Source: Bacillus thuringiensis
GTDB taxonomy: Bacteria > Bacillota > Bacilli > Bacillales > Bacillaceae_G
NCBI RefSeq assembly: GCF_001182785.1
Contig: NZ_CP012099.1
Location: 4,152,501 to 4,216,500 of the forward strand
Direction of reading: 5' to 3'
DNA length: 64,000 nucleotides
A model generated the notes under the pieces. The model was not told the DNA's origin, searched no databases, and saw only the letters and a list, made by a program, of their open reading frames with translations. The position numbers were made by a program, and so were the translations under genes. Below are positions 19,014 through 27,855 of the stretch, piece after piece. How positions within the stretch are numbered: position 1 is the first letter of the stretch; every line of letters begins with the position of its first letter.

Positions 19014-19064
19014 ATAAAGCGAAACTTTAATCATCCCGTACCAATCAAACAGTTACGGGATAAA
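19014..19064 (+). repeat. 51-bp mini-bcr1-like element
   Basis: Bounded by ATAAA at 19014-19018 and 19060-19064. Shares GCGAAACTTTAATCA at its left end and ACGGG at its right end with the two longer copies. Internally ATCCCGTA and TACGGGAT form a perfect eight-base stem with a 13-base loop. Confidence 0.75.
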
Positions 19065-19080
19065 TGATTGGATGACCTGT

Positions 19081-19106
19081 AAAAAGAGCCATCCTACGAT
19101 GGCTCT
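19081..19106 (-). terminator. Terminator downstream of psd
   Basis: AGAGCCATC, loop, GATGGCTCT, then TTTTT on the minus strand; 87 bases past the psd stop, with nothing recognisable between. Confidence 0.8.
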
Positions 19107-19192
19107 CGAATAAACAAGTACTCCCATCTAGGGGATTTCATCATTAAGTATCTTTGCCCATAACTCTTACTTACGGTTATAAAAACTTTTCT

Positions 19193-19981
19193 TTATTTGT
19201 GAGTTAATCGAGTAGCAATTTTTTCACCCAGACGAAGCTCTTGTCCACTCTTCAATTCCTGCACTACTTCTATCATATCTTTTTCAAACAATAACACAAC
19301 TGTTGAACCAAATGTAAAGTATGCCATTTCTTCACCTTTTTGAACAGTATCTCTTTCATGCAAAAGCTCAATACTATTAACAAACATAGCACCTACTTTT
19401 ACAAGAGCCATATGCTCGCTATCACTGCTTACTTCTGTAACAGAACGATAATTTTTTGACAACGGTTCTTTCCCGTATTCCATACCAGCTGCATTTACCG
19501 GATATGATTTTCTACCGAGTACAAATCTTTCAGTCACAGAACCAGAAAGCGGACTATGAATGCGATGATAATGACTTGGACTCAAATAAATTACCATATA
19601 TGTACCGCCTGCATATCGCGTTGCACGTTCTTCATTACCTAGCATATCCACAATTGAATAACGCTTACCTTTAATATCAAATGTCTTTGTGTCCTCAATA
19701 GGACCATGATCTGCAAAAACACCATCAACAGGACTAACGATACTCGATGCATCTGTATCAATACTACGCATTCCTTCTTTTAGCTTACGCGTAAATAAAT
19801 CATGCAATGTTCTATATTCCTTCAAGCCCTTTTCCATCTCATCTTGATTAATTTGAAAAACTTTCGCATACGATGGAATAATGATAGAGCTCAAACGAGA
19901 TTGTGCAAATTTACGTAATATATAAGAAGTAAAGCGACCATTTGTAAGTTCTATCATAAGTCGATATAATGTACGTCGCAA
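19193..19981 (-). CDS. psd: Phosphatidylserine decarboxylase proenzyme
   Basis: 262 residues. Makes phosphatidylethanolamine; self-cleaves at FGST ([11 protein letters not shown], near residue 225) to give the pyruvoyl group. [12 protein letters not shown] and [14 protein letters not shown] are family blocks. TTG start at 19981, nine bases after AGGAGG. Monocistronic by layout; the gap up to sigK (19982-20224) shows no feature I can name. Confidence 0.97.
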   Translation of the reverse strand: MRRTLYRLMIELTNGRFTSYILRKFAQSRLSSIIIPSYAKVFQINQDEMEKGLKEYRTLHDLFTRKLKEGMRSIDTDASSIVSPVDGVFADHGPIEDTKTFDIKGKRYSIVDMLGNEERATRYAGGTYMVIYLSPSHYHRIHSPLSGSVTERFVLGRKSYPVNAAGMEYGKEPLSKNYRSVTEVSSDSEHMALVKVGAMFVNSIELLHERDTVQKGEEMAYFTFGSTVVLLFEKDMIEVVQELKSGQELRLGEKIATRLTHK

Positions 19982-20224
19982 ATTGCGAAACCTCCTAATC
20001 AGTCTATAACTTTAGTTTTCCCTTCTTTTCTTTCTATATCATATGTAAAATTGGTTCTTATTCCCACATATCATATAAAGCAGCCTTATTATACATGCAG
20101 AAAACTAAGTATGGTATTATTCTTAAATTATTTAGCACCTTCTAATATTACAGATAGAATCCGCCATTTTCAACAGTGAACATGTATTTCTTCTTAGCAT
20201 AACGCGTTTTCTTTTCTTATTTAC

Positions 20225-20261
20225 AAAAAAAAGCAGCCTATTTTAAAATACGGCTGCTTTT
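20225..20261 (-). terminator. sigK terminator
   Basis: AAAGCAGCC and GGCTGCTTT arms around an A/T loop, then eight T on the minus strand. Confidence 0.93.
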
Positions 20262-20269
20262 AATACACT

Positions 20270-20983
20270 TTATTCTTTCGCTTTTTTCTCTTTCTCTGCC
20301 CTTACAAACTCGTGGAACATTTTCATTAAGGCACGCTTTTCAATTCGTGATACGTAGCTTCTAGAAATGCCAAGCGCCTTAGCGATTTCCCGCTGTGTTT
20401 TCTCTTTATCAAGCCCAAGTCCAAAACGTTTCACAATCACTTCTTTTTCTCTTTCGTCTAAAATATCGATATACTCTTTAATTTTTTCTAACTCCATACT
20501 AAGCTGAATCATATCAATTACATCTTCAGACTCTGATTTTAATATATCAATAAGCGATATTTCATTCCCCTCTTTATCTTGCCCAATCGGATCATGAAGT
20601 GAAACATCTTTTTTCGTTTTCTTTAGTACACGTAAATGCATCAAAATTTCATTTTCAATACAGCGTGCTGCATACGTCGCAAGCTTTGTTCCCTTTCCTG
20701 CGGAATAGCTCTCGATCGCTTTAATAAGCCCAATCGTACCAATTGAAATTAAATCTTCTGCATCTTCTCCTGTGTTCTCAAATTTTTTAACGATATGAGC
20801 TACAAGCCGTAAATTATGTTCAATTAAAAGATTTCTCGCTTGAGCATCACCTTGCTCCATTAACTCTAAGTACTTTCTCTCATCATCTGATGATAACGGC
20901 TGCGGGAACGCATTGTTCTTCACATAAGAAACAAAGACAAACACTTCTCGAACCATATATCCAATTGCGGCGAATAGACTCAA
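20270..20983 (-). CDS. sigK: Pro-sigma-K, mother-cell late sporulation sigma factor
   Basis: 237 residues, one continuous reading frame: there is no skin-type element as in B. subtilis 168. The first about 20 residues ([19 protein letters not shown]) are the hydrophobic pro-sequence removed by SpoIVFB. Region 2 [18 protein letters not shown], region 2.4 [19 protein letters not shown], region 4 [14 protein letters not shown] and the [30 protein letters not shown] start at 20983 with GGAGGTG six bases upstream. CATACACATAA at about -45 on the minus strand resembles a sigma E/K -10, weakly. Confidence 0.97.
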
Positions 20984-21165
20984 ACCTTTCACCTCCGCCA
21001 AAATAGTGGTCTTTATTATGTGTATGTGGGCGTGAGGTTGTTTGTGTCTGTACAGTTTATTTATAAAAACCAACACTTCCAATATTTAAAATATTTTATT
21101 GTTATATTATAATTATATAAAATTGTTATTTATATATGAATATGCTATTAAAGGGGACACTATTC

Positions 21166-22056
21166 ATGCTTACATTAGATCGATTATTAAATGTAACAAT
21201 TTATTTAGGGGTATTTTTACTTTTCATTTCGTTCATTACTTTTGTTATTAAGAGAGGGCCTGATTTATTATTTTTTCAATTTGGAATTTCTTTGTTTTTT
21301 GGAGCTCAAATTATAATTGGAATGAAATTTTTTCATAATTATGGTTTCTCCTTTCATTCAAAACTAGAACTACTTATCTTTATTTTCTATGTAATTGGAT
21401 TTATTACATGTATACTACTGTTCTTTCACTTTCAAAATCCCTATCGAATTTTTTTATTAATTTGTAGTTTTTTATTTTTAACTGGATCCAATTATTACTT
21501 TAAAGAAACATTAAATTTTAGTAAAAAAACTCCAAAGCAACTTAAAACTTTTTTAAGTACACAAGAAGACTCTTTTCCAAAAGAAGTCCACAAATTTTCA
21601 AAGGATTACAATAACATAATAAGGAATGATTTTTATGAAATACCGATGATTCCTACTGAATTACAGATTACAAGCAAAAAAGATTCTTCCCATAGTACAT
21701 CTTTCTTAGTCGAACTTTATAATAGCGAGAATGAAATTACTGATGACTCTGTACAATTAACTCCATCAGACCGTTTTTATATACTGTTAAATACACAAAA
21801 AACAAAAATATCAAAAATAGTATATGAAGGGCAAAATTTTTTCACATTAACAGTCACACTAAAGGCTCTTAATTTACAGCAAGAACCAGAAATTCATAAT
21901 ATGTTTTTAGAAATAGATAAACGTAGAGCGATGAATCTTCTTAATTTTGAAATTAAATCCCATACTAAAGAATGGAAAGTAATATTTAAAAGTGATAGTT
22001 CTTCTTCCCATCTTCCTATCACATTTACTTTTGAAAAACGAACAGACAAATTATAA
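21166..22056 (+). CDS. Uncharacterised four-helix membrane protein
   Basis: 296 residues, not recognised. Four hydrophobic helices in the first about 110 residues (LNVTIYLGVFLLFISFITFVI; LLFFQFGISLFFGAQIIIG; LELLIFIFYVIGFITCILLF; IFLLICSFLFLTG), then a hydrophilic, probably extracytoplasmic or cytoplasmic domain of about 185 residues without a motif I know. Start at ATG 21166 with AAAGGGG before it; an ATG 30 bases upstream lacks a ribosome site. Very A/T-rich even for this window. Convergent with the frameshifted YcdB-type gene and sharing its terminator. Confidence 0.7.
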   Translation: MLTLDRLLNVTIYLGVFLLFISFITFVIKRGPDLLFFQFGISLFFGAQIIIGMKFFHNYGFSFHSKLELLIFIFYVIGFITCILLFFHFQNPYRIFLLICSFLFLTGSNYYFKETLNFSKKTPKQLKTFLSTQEDSFPKEVHKFSKDYNNIIRNDFYEIPMIPTELQITSKKDSSHSTSFLVELYNSENEITDDSVQLTPSDRFYILLNTQKTKISKIVYEGQNFFTLTVTLKALNLQQEPEIHNMFLEIDKRRAMNLLNFEIKSHTKEWKVIFKSDSSSSHLPITFTFEKRTDKL

Positions 22057-22060
22057 TAAT

Positions 22061-22102
22061 AAAAAGAGTTATTTTTATATTCTTTGAAAAATAACTCTTT
22101 TT
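22061..22102. terminator. Bidirectional terminator
   Basis: Perfect 16-base arms 22061-22076 and 22087-22102 (core GAGTTATT / AATAACTC), A-rich and T-rich ends. Serves both convergent genes. Confidence 0.92.
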
Positions 22103-22105
22103 ATT

Positions 22106-23598
22106 TTACTTACTCCAAATCTTTCTCTCAGTTTGGGCATCAATATAACGAATTTCCCGACTACAATCAAAAGGTTCTTTATGTTTTTCATCTGTCGTTT
22201 GTTTGTACAGTAGTTTGTATTTCGTTTCCTCTGCATCATGATCTAAAAACCATTCTAATTTAACTCGGATAGCCTCTCTGTATATTTCTAACGCTTTTTC
22301 TTTATTACTTTTGGTGTTGTTTCATATGTAAGTACTTCTTTTATAAAGTCGCTAGATTCCCCCGAGTAGTGCATAACAGCACCATTTTCTGCATTGATGT
22401 TGATCATAATATTTTTCCGCTCTACATGAATGTCATTTACATACATTGAAAAGGAAAACCGCTCTATCCCCTCTTCCTCCTCATAATTATCCCAAAGTTG
22501 AACATACTTTGTTGCATCTGGGATAGTATGCTCTAAAAATTGAAGTGCTTTGCTTAAACATTGCTCTCTTGATAAGATTGTTTTCCTTTTTTTCTCATCC
22601 TTCCACATAAAAAAAGAAAGCAATTGATTTGTTTCTTTATCTAGAGTAATTACAACGAATTCATCATGCTTCAACATTGGAAAATGTTTTTTATAAAACT
22701 CATCCATTGAATATGAATCCTTCTCTTCTATTTCTTTTTGTAATTCTTCTTTTAATACAAATTTTATCCGGACTTCATCCTCATCTACTTTTTCATCTAT
22801 TTTGACAAACTTCCCCTTGTCCCAATCAAATAAATCAAACACATCTTTTTTTTGACTACTCTTTAGCGGTTTATCAACAAGTACTGTAGAAGGTAATTTA
22901 TAGTGTTCTGGCCCATATAAATCTTTACCTGTACTGGCATCAATAAACGCATGACTAGGCTCTGGTTCATATACAAGATGGTACCCTGTTACTTCTCCAC
23001 CGTTTTCATACTCACATGAAGAGTATGTTAAATCTACAAATACAAGTCTCATATTTTGTCTAGCTTTCAAATTTTCTAAAACGATATTCTCCCCAACAAT
23101 TTCACTTGGCCATAACGGTTTTTTCTCTATGGCTTTTTGTCCATTGTAATGAAAATGCACAACATTACCTGAAGGGTGCACTCGCACAACACACCCTGTA
23201 TTCGGCAAAGGATAGCTATTCACCGCTTGCATATAATTTACTTCTTTCCAACCGCGCCTGTCGTCCTTAACCGTTACATATGTATAGAATTCATATCCTT
23301 CTTTTGTATATTTTTTTAAGAATGTATTTGCAACCTCTCTTGCTTTATTCTCCTCTATCGCTCCCTTATCACTCGAAAAAGAATTTCCATCATCTATCCT
23401 AAATTCAATTAAATTACCAGTATGTCTATTTAATGTAATTTGTATCTGTTTCTCCTCATCATCTTTATGTCCCCACCATAATAGATGATACGGGTCATCA
23501 ACCCCTTCTTGATCATCTACAACAAGCCTATATTCATCTGGAATTTCAATAATATGAGCTACGTGCTCTTTTCTTTCTTTATCTTTTTGATTCACCAT
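22106..23598 (-). pseudogene. YcdB/YcdC-repeat (PepSY-like) protein with a frameshift near its 3' end
   Basis: The frame from ATG 23598 (AAAGGAGAG upstream) gives 436 residues and stops at TAG 22288-22290. The sequence beyond, read in the next frame, continues a sensible protein (KEKALEIYREAIRVKLEWFL ... YIDAQTERKIWSK) to TAA at 22106-22108, which abuts the terminator. One A missing near 22303-22308 would restore GTA AAT AAA GAA and a protein of about 498 residues. Contains two repeats of the YcdB/YcdC type (VVDDQEGVDDPYHLLWWG; AREVANTFLKKY; EQCLSKALQFLE). Cytoplasmic start without signal peptide. Either a real 3' frameshift losing about 65 residues or a sequencing error in an A run. Confidence 0.8.
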
Positions 23599-23655
23599 GC
23601 TCTCTCCTTTGTTACAATTTAAGGTAATTATAACAAAGAAAACCAAAACTTATTA

Positions 23656-23686
23656 ACAAAAAAAGACTAGAGATATCTCTAGTCTT
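23656..23686 (-). terminator. rpmG terminator
   Basis: Perfect palindrome, arms AAGACTAGAGAT / ATCTCTAGTCTT, then seven T on the minus strand; it begins at the rpmG stop. Confidence 0.93.
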
Positions 23687-23836
23687 CTACTTCGTCTCAC
23701 GATGTAACGTTACTCGCTTTAATCGTGGACAATATTTTTTTAGTTCGATGCGTTCTGGATTGTTTCGTTTATTTTTTTTAGAAATATAATTACGATCACC
23801 GCACTCCGTACAAGCTAATGTAATATTTACACGCAT
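23687..23836 (-). CDS. rpmG: Ribosomal protein bL33, probable Zur-controlled paralogue
   Basis: 49 residues, [19 protein letters not shown] ... HRETK. Zinc-ribbon L33 proteins need four cysteines; this one keeps the first pair (CTEC) but the second pair is reduced to one (YCPRLK). The closing KKYxPRLKxxTLHRETK resembles the zinc-independent B. subtilis paralogue RpmGC. A near-perfect Zur box lies about 37 bases upstream, fitting a replacement L33 made when zinc is low. ATG at 23836 with AAAGGAG upstream; own terminator. Confidence 0.95.
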   Translation of the reverse strand: MRVNITLACTECGDRNYISKKNKRNNPERIELKKYCPRLKRVTLHRETK

Positions 23837-23873
23837 AGGTAATTCTCCTTTCTTTCAAAGATCGCAAACTAAA

Positions 23874-23888
23874 ACGTAATGATTACGA
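23874..23888 (-). promoter_or_regulatory. Zur box upstream of rpmG
   Basis: ACGTAATGATTACGA matches the Bacillus Zur consensus TCGTAATNATTACGA at 14 of 15 positions (one end base). Centred about 45 bases before the rpmG start. Confidence 0.85.
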
Positions 23889-23926
23889 TTTATATATTAT
23901 AAAACTTCATTCTATTTGTCAATTGC

Positions 23927-23963
23927 AAAACAAGAAGATTCCATTTAGAATCCCCTTGTTTTT
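23927..23963. terminator. Terminator downstream of the nitroreductase gene
   Basis: AAAACAAG..GATTC and GAATC..CTTGTTTTT with a two-base internal mismatch on each side; T-rich in both directions, but placed to end the minus-strand gene. Confidence 0.75.
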
Positions 23964-23981
23964 ATAGTTAAATAAATTTTA

Positions 23982-24608
23982 TTAAAACGATTCGTATGTA
24001 ACAAACTCACTAATCGGCTTTCGATACCCTCGTGGGCGAGTTTGAGTCTTATCACTTTTTCCTATCGTAATCATTAAAACAGGTACTATATGCTCGGGCA
24101 TATTTAATTCACTTTGTACTGCTTTTTCATCGAAACCAATCATTGGACATGTATCATAGCCATAATATTTAGCTGCGTACATAAAAGTCATCGCGCTTAA
24201 CGAAGCATTTCTAATCGCTTCATCCTCCATGAAACGCTCTCCTTTTCCTTCATATAACCCTTTCGTTTGCCTAATTGTATCTTCATATTCGCATTCATCA
24301 ATCATCTTTAAAACTTTCATACCGAAGTAAATATTTTCAACATTTTGGTATGCTTTTTTATCACCACAAACGAGCACTACCGCTGATGCACTCGATACTT
24401 TATATTGACCAAAAGCTAATTCTTTTAATCTTTCTTTTCGCTCTTGATCACGAATTACAACATAATGTGTGTGCTGCAAATTATAGCAAGATGGAGAAAG
24501 CTTAGTTAACTCAAATATTTTTTTAAAATCCTCATTAGGGATTTCTATACCTTGTATAAATTTCATTGCAGAACGTCTAGCAATTGCTAATTCTTCAAAG
24601 TTCACCAT
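23982..24608 (-). CDS. Nitroreductase family protein (FMN oxidoreductase)
   Basis: 208 residues. Nitroreductase fold: ARRSAMKFIQGIEIPNEDFKKIFELTKLSPSCYNLQHTHYVVI carries the RRS phosphate-binding and SPSxxNxQxxxF/Y motifs, with DTCPMIGFDEKAV near the C-terminus and GYRKPISEFV at the end. Members reduce quinones, nitroaromatics or other electrophiles with NAD(P)H; the closest B. subtilis types by eye are YodC/YdgI/MhqN. ATG at 24608 with AAGGAGG upstream. Monocistronic. Confidence 0.9.
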   Translation of the reverse strand: MVNFEELAIARRSAMKFIQGIEIPNEDFKKIFELTKLSPSCYNLQHTHYVVIRDQERKERLKELAFGQYKVSSASAVVLVCGDKKAYQNVENIYFGMKVLKMIDECEYEDTIRQTKGLYEGKGERFMEDEAIRNASLSAMTFMYAAKYYGYDTCPMIGFDEKAVQSELNMPEHIVPVLMITIGKSDKTQTRPRGYRKPISEFVTYESF

Positions 24609-24845
24609 ATATCCTCCTTAATAACTATAAATTTAAATATACATTAATTTATACAAATAGATAAATCAAATGAAAACACTTTAAATCCGAATAATAATTA
24701 TGATTAACAGCAAAAAAGACAAAAAGCTGAAACAATTAGTTCATACGAAATTCACACGAATCTATTACTATAGAAACTGTACATAGTGAACTTATTAACA
24801 ATCAAGTTTATTTATATAGAATCTTACTCGAAAGGAGTTGAAAGT

Positions 24846-24917
24846 ATGAAAACTAAATATCGCTTTATGATCTCATCATTTGCTGCTTGTGCTTATATGA
24901 TTTGGTATTTAGTATAA
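24846..24917 (+). CDS. Possible 23-residue single-helix membrane peptide
   Basis: MKTKYRFMISSFAACAYMIWYLV: a basic start and one hydrophobic stretch. It has a strong ribosome site (AAAGGAG, eight bases before the ATG) and ends 40 bases before the alarmone synthetase gene. Could be a genuine small protein or a leader peptide. No homology known to me. Confidence 0.45.
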   Translation: MKTKYRFMISSFAACAYMIWYLV

Positions 24918-24957
24918 TAACAACCTCACTTGTAAATAGGAAAAGGTGTGTATATAA

Positions 24958-25608
24958 ATGGAATATAATCAATCAACAGTTAACTACTGGAAAGCTTTTG
25001 TATTACCATATACATTTGCTTTAGAAGAGTTAAAAACTAAATTTGAAATTATGAACCGGGAAGCTCAATTTCTAGAGGATTACAACCCGTTTGAACATAT
25101 AAAAACAAGACTAAAACAACCTGAAAGTATTATTAAAAAACTAGAGCGCAAAAGCTTGTTACCAACAGTTGAAAACGCTCAAACACATTTACAAGATATT
25201 ATTGGTATCCGTATTACATGTTGCTTCGTAGAAGATATCTATCATTTGAAAGAAGTCATTCAAAAACGCGAAGATATGGAAGTCATAGAAGTAAAAGATT
25301 ATATCGCTAACCCAAAGGGAAACGGCTATAAAAGTTTACACATGATTATTAAATACCCTTTATCACTAAATTCTGGTACAAAAGATGTATTTGCAGAAAT
25401 TCAGTTACGTACACTGGCGATGGACTTTTGGGCAAGTTTAGAGCACAAACTTTATTATAAATATGAAGGGAAAATACCGGAGTATTTAAAAGATGAACTA
25501 CATGATGCAGCAATGAAAGCTGAAGATCTTGATAACAAAATGGCCACAATTCGTCAAGATATTGATGATATTGAGGCATGCTCAAATCAAATTATGCTAC
25601 CACTATAA
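24958..25608 (+). CDS. relP: Small alarmone synthetase, RelP/YwaC type
   Basis: 216 residues; RelA/SpoT synthetase domain alone, no HD hydrolase or TGS. Makes (p)ppGpp or related alarmones from ATP and GDP/GTP. Motifs: HIKTRLKQPESIIKKLERK, DIIGIRITCCFVEDIY, VKDYIANPKGNGYKSLHMII and the catalytic EIQLRTLAMDFWASLEHKLYYK. The EHKLYYK and NPxEHxKxRxK forms are closer to YwaC than to YjbM. ATG at 24958 after AGGAAAAGGTG. Followed by a strong terminator. Confidence 0.92.
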   Translation: MEYNQSTVNYWKAFVLPYTFALEELKTKFEIMNREAQFLEDYNPFEHIKTRLKQPESIIKKLERKSLLPTVENAQTHLQDIIGIRITCCFVEDIYHLKEVIQKREDMEVIEVKDYIANPKGNGYKSLHMIIKYPLSLNSGTKDVFAEIQLRTLAMDFWASLEHKLYYKYEGKIPEYLKDELHDAAMKAEDLDNKMATIRQDIDDIEACSNQIMLPL

Positions 25609-25641
25609 AAAAAGGTTCTCGCCAATGAGAACCTTTTTTTA
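25607..25641. terminator. Terminator of the alarmone synthetase gene
   Basis: AAAAAAGGTTCTC, loop GCCAAT, GAGAACC then seven or more T; symmetric, may also stop the convergent lipoprotein gene. Confidence 0.92.
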
Positions 25642-25687
25642 TACCATTTTTGGGAAGTACGACTCCCACACTTATTAAAGTTTCACG

Positions 25688-26155
25688 TTATTTTTTCTCT
25701 ATCGTGCGAACCTCTTCAATCTTCCATTTCTCATCTTCTTTTCCAAGAGCATACTGTACTTTCTTTTGAAGAGTGACACTATCGTCTACTTCCTTTTCTT
25801 TCGTTTCAACAATAACATACCCTACTTTACTAGCTTTCATATCTATATGTTCCAATTCAATCTTCTTATTTCCCTTTTGAAATGCGGCTTCTTTTTGTGT
25901 TTTTAAGTCTTCAGCACTAGGCATCTTCTTTGAAAATAACTCCATATGTTCTGCAAGATTTTTTTCATTCGTCGTTCGCACAAATGTATTAATAACATCT
26001 TGAATAGATTGCTCTTCTGCTTTTGTTATTTGTGCCTTTTCCTCAGTTTTTTTAGTAGTAGATTTTTGTTCTACATTATTCTCTTCTTGTTGACATCCAA
26101 CTAGTAATACTACAAATACTAGAAGGAATCTTAATTTCCTAAATAATTTTTTCAT
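25688..26155 (-). CDS. Hypothetical lipoprotein
   Basis: 155 residues. Signal peptide with lipobox LLVGC (Cys about 21), a K/E/T-rich linker, then a domain with helices followed by beta strands (AEEQSIQDVINTFVRTTNEKNLAEHMELFS ... KVQYALGKEDEKWKIEEVRTI) that resembles an NTF2-like fold. No specific function. ATG at 26155 with TAGGAG upstream. Sits downstream of the alkaline phosphatase gene but separated by its terminator. Confidence 0.8.
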   Translation of the reverse strand: MKKLFRKLRFLLVFVVLLVGCQQEENNVEQKSTTKKTEEKAQITKAEEQSIQDVINTFVRTTNEKNLAEHMELFSKKMPSAEDLKTQKEAAFQKGNKKIELEHIDMKASKVGYVIVETKEKEVDDSVTLQKKVQYALGKEDEKWKIEEVRTIEKK

Positions 26156-26168
26156 ATTTCCAACTCCT

Positions 26169-26199
26169 AAAAAGAAAAGTGAGGCATTTGCCTCACTTT
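26169..26199 (-). terminator. Alkaline phosphatase gene terminator
   Basis: AAAGTGAGGCA and TGCCTCACTTT, then TTCTTTTT on the minus strand. Confidence 0.88.
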
Positions 26200-26208
26200 C
26201 ACTCTTAA

Positions 26209-27594
26209 TTAACGTCTTCCTTTATTCGGATCGCCGCCGCCAACAATATCAAAGACACGTTTCGCTATATTTGTATTCTCTTGAACGCCTGAGAATAAGT
26301 ATTTACCTGGACCAAATGCATACACATTCACATCTTCCCCCGTATGTCCACCAGTTGTCCAGCCTGTAACCGAGCGCTTATTGAAAATATCTTCAATTGC
26401 ATTATCAATCTTTGTTACATCTTTTGACGGAGCTATATCATTTACAGCTTGAATTTCTTCTGGAGTTAATTGTAAATCAATATACTTTTTCAATGTTTCT
26501 TCTACATTTGCACCTTTTGCAATCTCATTTGCCATAAAGTCTGGTGTGCGTTTTGCAGCTTTAATTGGATCTACTTTAAAGTTATACTCACCATTTGCAC
26601 CTAAAGATAATCCACCTGTAGCGTGGTCTGCCGTTGCAACAACTAACGTATTTTTATCTTTTTTCGCAAACTCAATCGCTGCTTTGAAAGCTTTTTCGAA
26701 GTCTTCCATTTCACTCATTGCACCAACAATATCATTATCATGTCCAGCCCAGTCGATTTGACTTCCTTCCACCATTAAGAAGAAACCATTTTTATTTTTG
26801 TTCAAACGCTCAATTGCTGCATTAGTCATTTCTTCTAATGAAGGTGTTTTCTCATTACGGTCAATCATTTTATCTAATCCACCTGGTGCAAATAAACCAA
26901 GAATTTGATCATTTTTATCATTTAACAATTGATCTCGATCCGTTACATAGCTATAACCAGATTTCTTAAACTCTTCTGTAAGATTACGATCTTTTCTAAC
27001 AAAGTTCTTTACGCCGCCGCCAAGCATAACATCTACTTTATGCTTCCCTTTAATTTTCTCATCAAAATAATCATTGGCAATTGCGTCCATATTTTTACGG
27101 CTAATGTCATGCGCACCGAAAGCAGCTGGTGTTGCATGTGTAATTTCAGAAGTTGCAACGAGTCCCGTTGATTTCCCTTTTTCTTTCGCTTGCTCAAGAA
27201 CTGTTTTCACTTCCGCTTTATCATTATCAACTGCAATTGCAGCATTATATGTTTTAATCCCTGCTGACATAGCTGTTGCTGCCGATGCAGAGTCTGTAAT
27301 ATTTTCATGTTCATCTTCTGGATATGTTTTTTGTGTTCCTACAAGATGCTTATCAAATTCTGTAGATTCCATTTCAAAGGTTTTTGGATTATCTTTCATA
27401 TAACGGTGAGCCGTCATATATGAAGGGCCCATACCATCCCCAATTAATACGATAACATTTTTAATCTTTGCATTGCTTCCGTTCTCATCTGCATTAACCT
27501 CACTAGAACGAGTAAAATTCCATGTTGCTACCGAAGTAACTGCTAATGATGCCACAACTGCAAATGGCCATGCTTTTTTCACAAACTTTTTCAC
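26209..27594 (-). CDS. phoA: Secreted alkaline phosphatase
   Basis: 461 residues. Releases inorganic phosphate from organic phosphomonoesters outside the cell. Signal peptide (KKAWPFAVVASLAVTSVATW). Metal and active-site motifs: VIVLIGDGMGPSYM (first Asp), TDSASAATAM with the nucleophilic Ser, THATPAAFGAH, EGSQIDWAGHDND, ATADHATGG and the late GGHTGEDV His. All present, so probably active. ATG with AAGGGGG-like site in the reverse complement of 27600-27607. PhoP-box array upstream. In B. subtilis there are phoA and phoB paralogues; which one this equals I cannot say. Confidence 0.95.
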   Translation of the reverse strand: MKKFVKKAWPFAVVASLAVTSVATWNFTRSSEVNADENGSNAKIKNVIVLIGDGMGPSYMTAHRYMKDNPKTFEMESTEFDKHLVGTQKTYPEDEHENITDSASAATAMSAGIKTYNAAIAVDNDKAEVKTVLEQAKEKGKSTGLVATSEITHATPAAFGAHDISRKNMDAIANDYFDEKIKGKHKVDVMLGGGVKNFVRKDRNLTEEFKKSGYSYVTDRDQLLNDKNDQILGLFAPGGLDKMIDRNEKTPSLEEMTNAAIERLNKNKNGFFLMVEGSQIDWAGHDNDIVGAMSEMEDFEKAFKAAIEFAKKDKNTLVVATADHATGGLSLGANGEYNFKVDPIKAAKRTPDFMANEIAKGANVEETLKKYIDLQLTPEEIQAVNDIAPSKDVTKIDNAIEDIFNKRSVTGWTTGGHTGEDVNVYAFGPGKYLFSGVQENTNIAKRVFDIVGGGDPNKGRR

Positions 27595-27672
27595 TGTCTT
27601 GTCCCCCTAATTAGGTTATTCATTTCCCACTATCAAATTTAATGGAAGACTATTAAGAGAAAATTAGCTGTA

Positions 27673-27699
27673 TGTAAATTTTTTGTTAACTTATGTAAA
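27673..27699 (-). promoter_or_regulatory. PhoP-box array upstream of alkaline phosphatase
   Basis: On the minus strand three direct repeats TTTACA, TTAACA, TTTACA beginning 10 and 11 bases apart (27694-27699, 27684-27689, 27673-27678), matching the TT(A/T/C)ACA repeats bound by PhoP~P. Confidence 0.8.
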
Positions 27700-27855
27700 T
27701 ATCAGTTATAATTTGTATAACTTTGTCTTTTCGTATCAACCATCCCGCCCTTTACAATTTAAATATAAACAAGTTGGATTTCATTTAACGTAAATCTCTT
27801 TTTTTACATTTTGACTCTATTTTTATGAAATTAAATAGAAATGCGGTGAGCCTTT

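Noticed and set aside
20270..20983. Interruption of sigK by a skin-like element
   Set aside because: The frame is continuous from pro-sequence to region 4.
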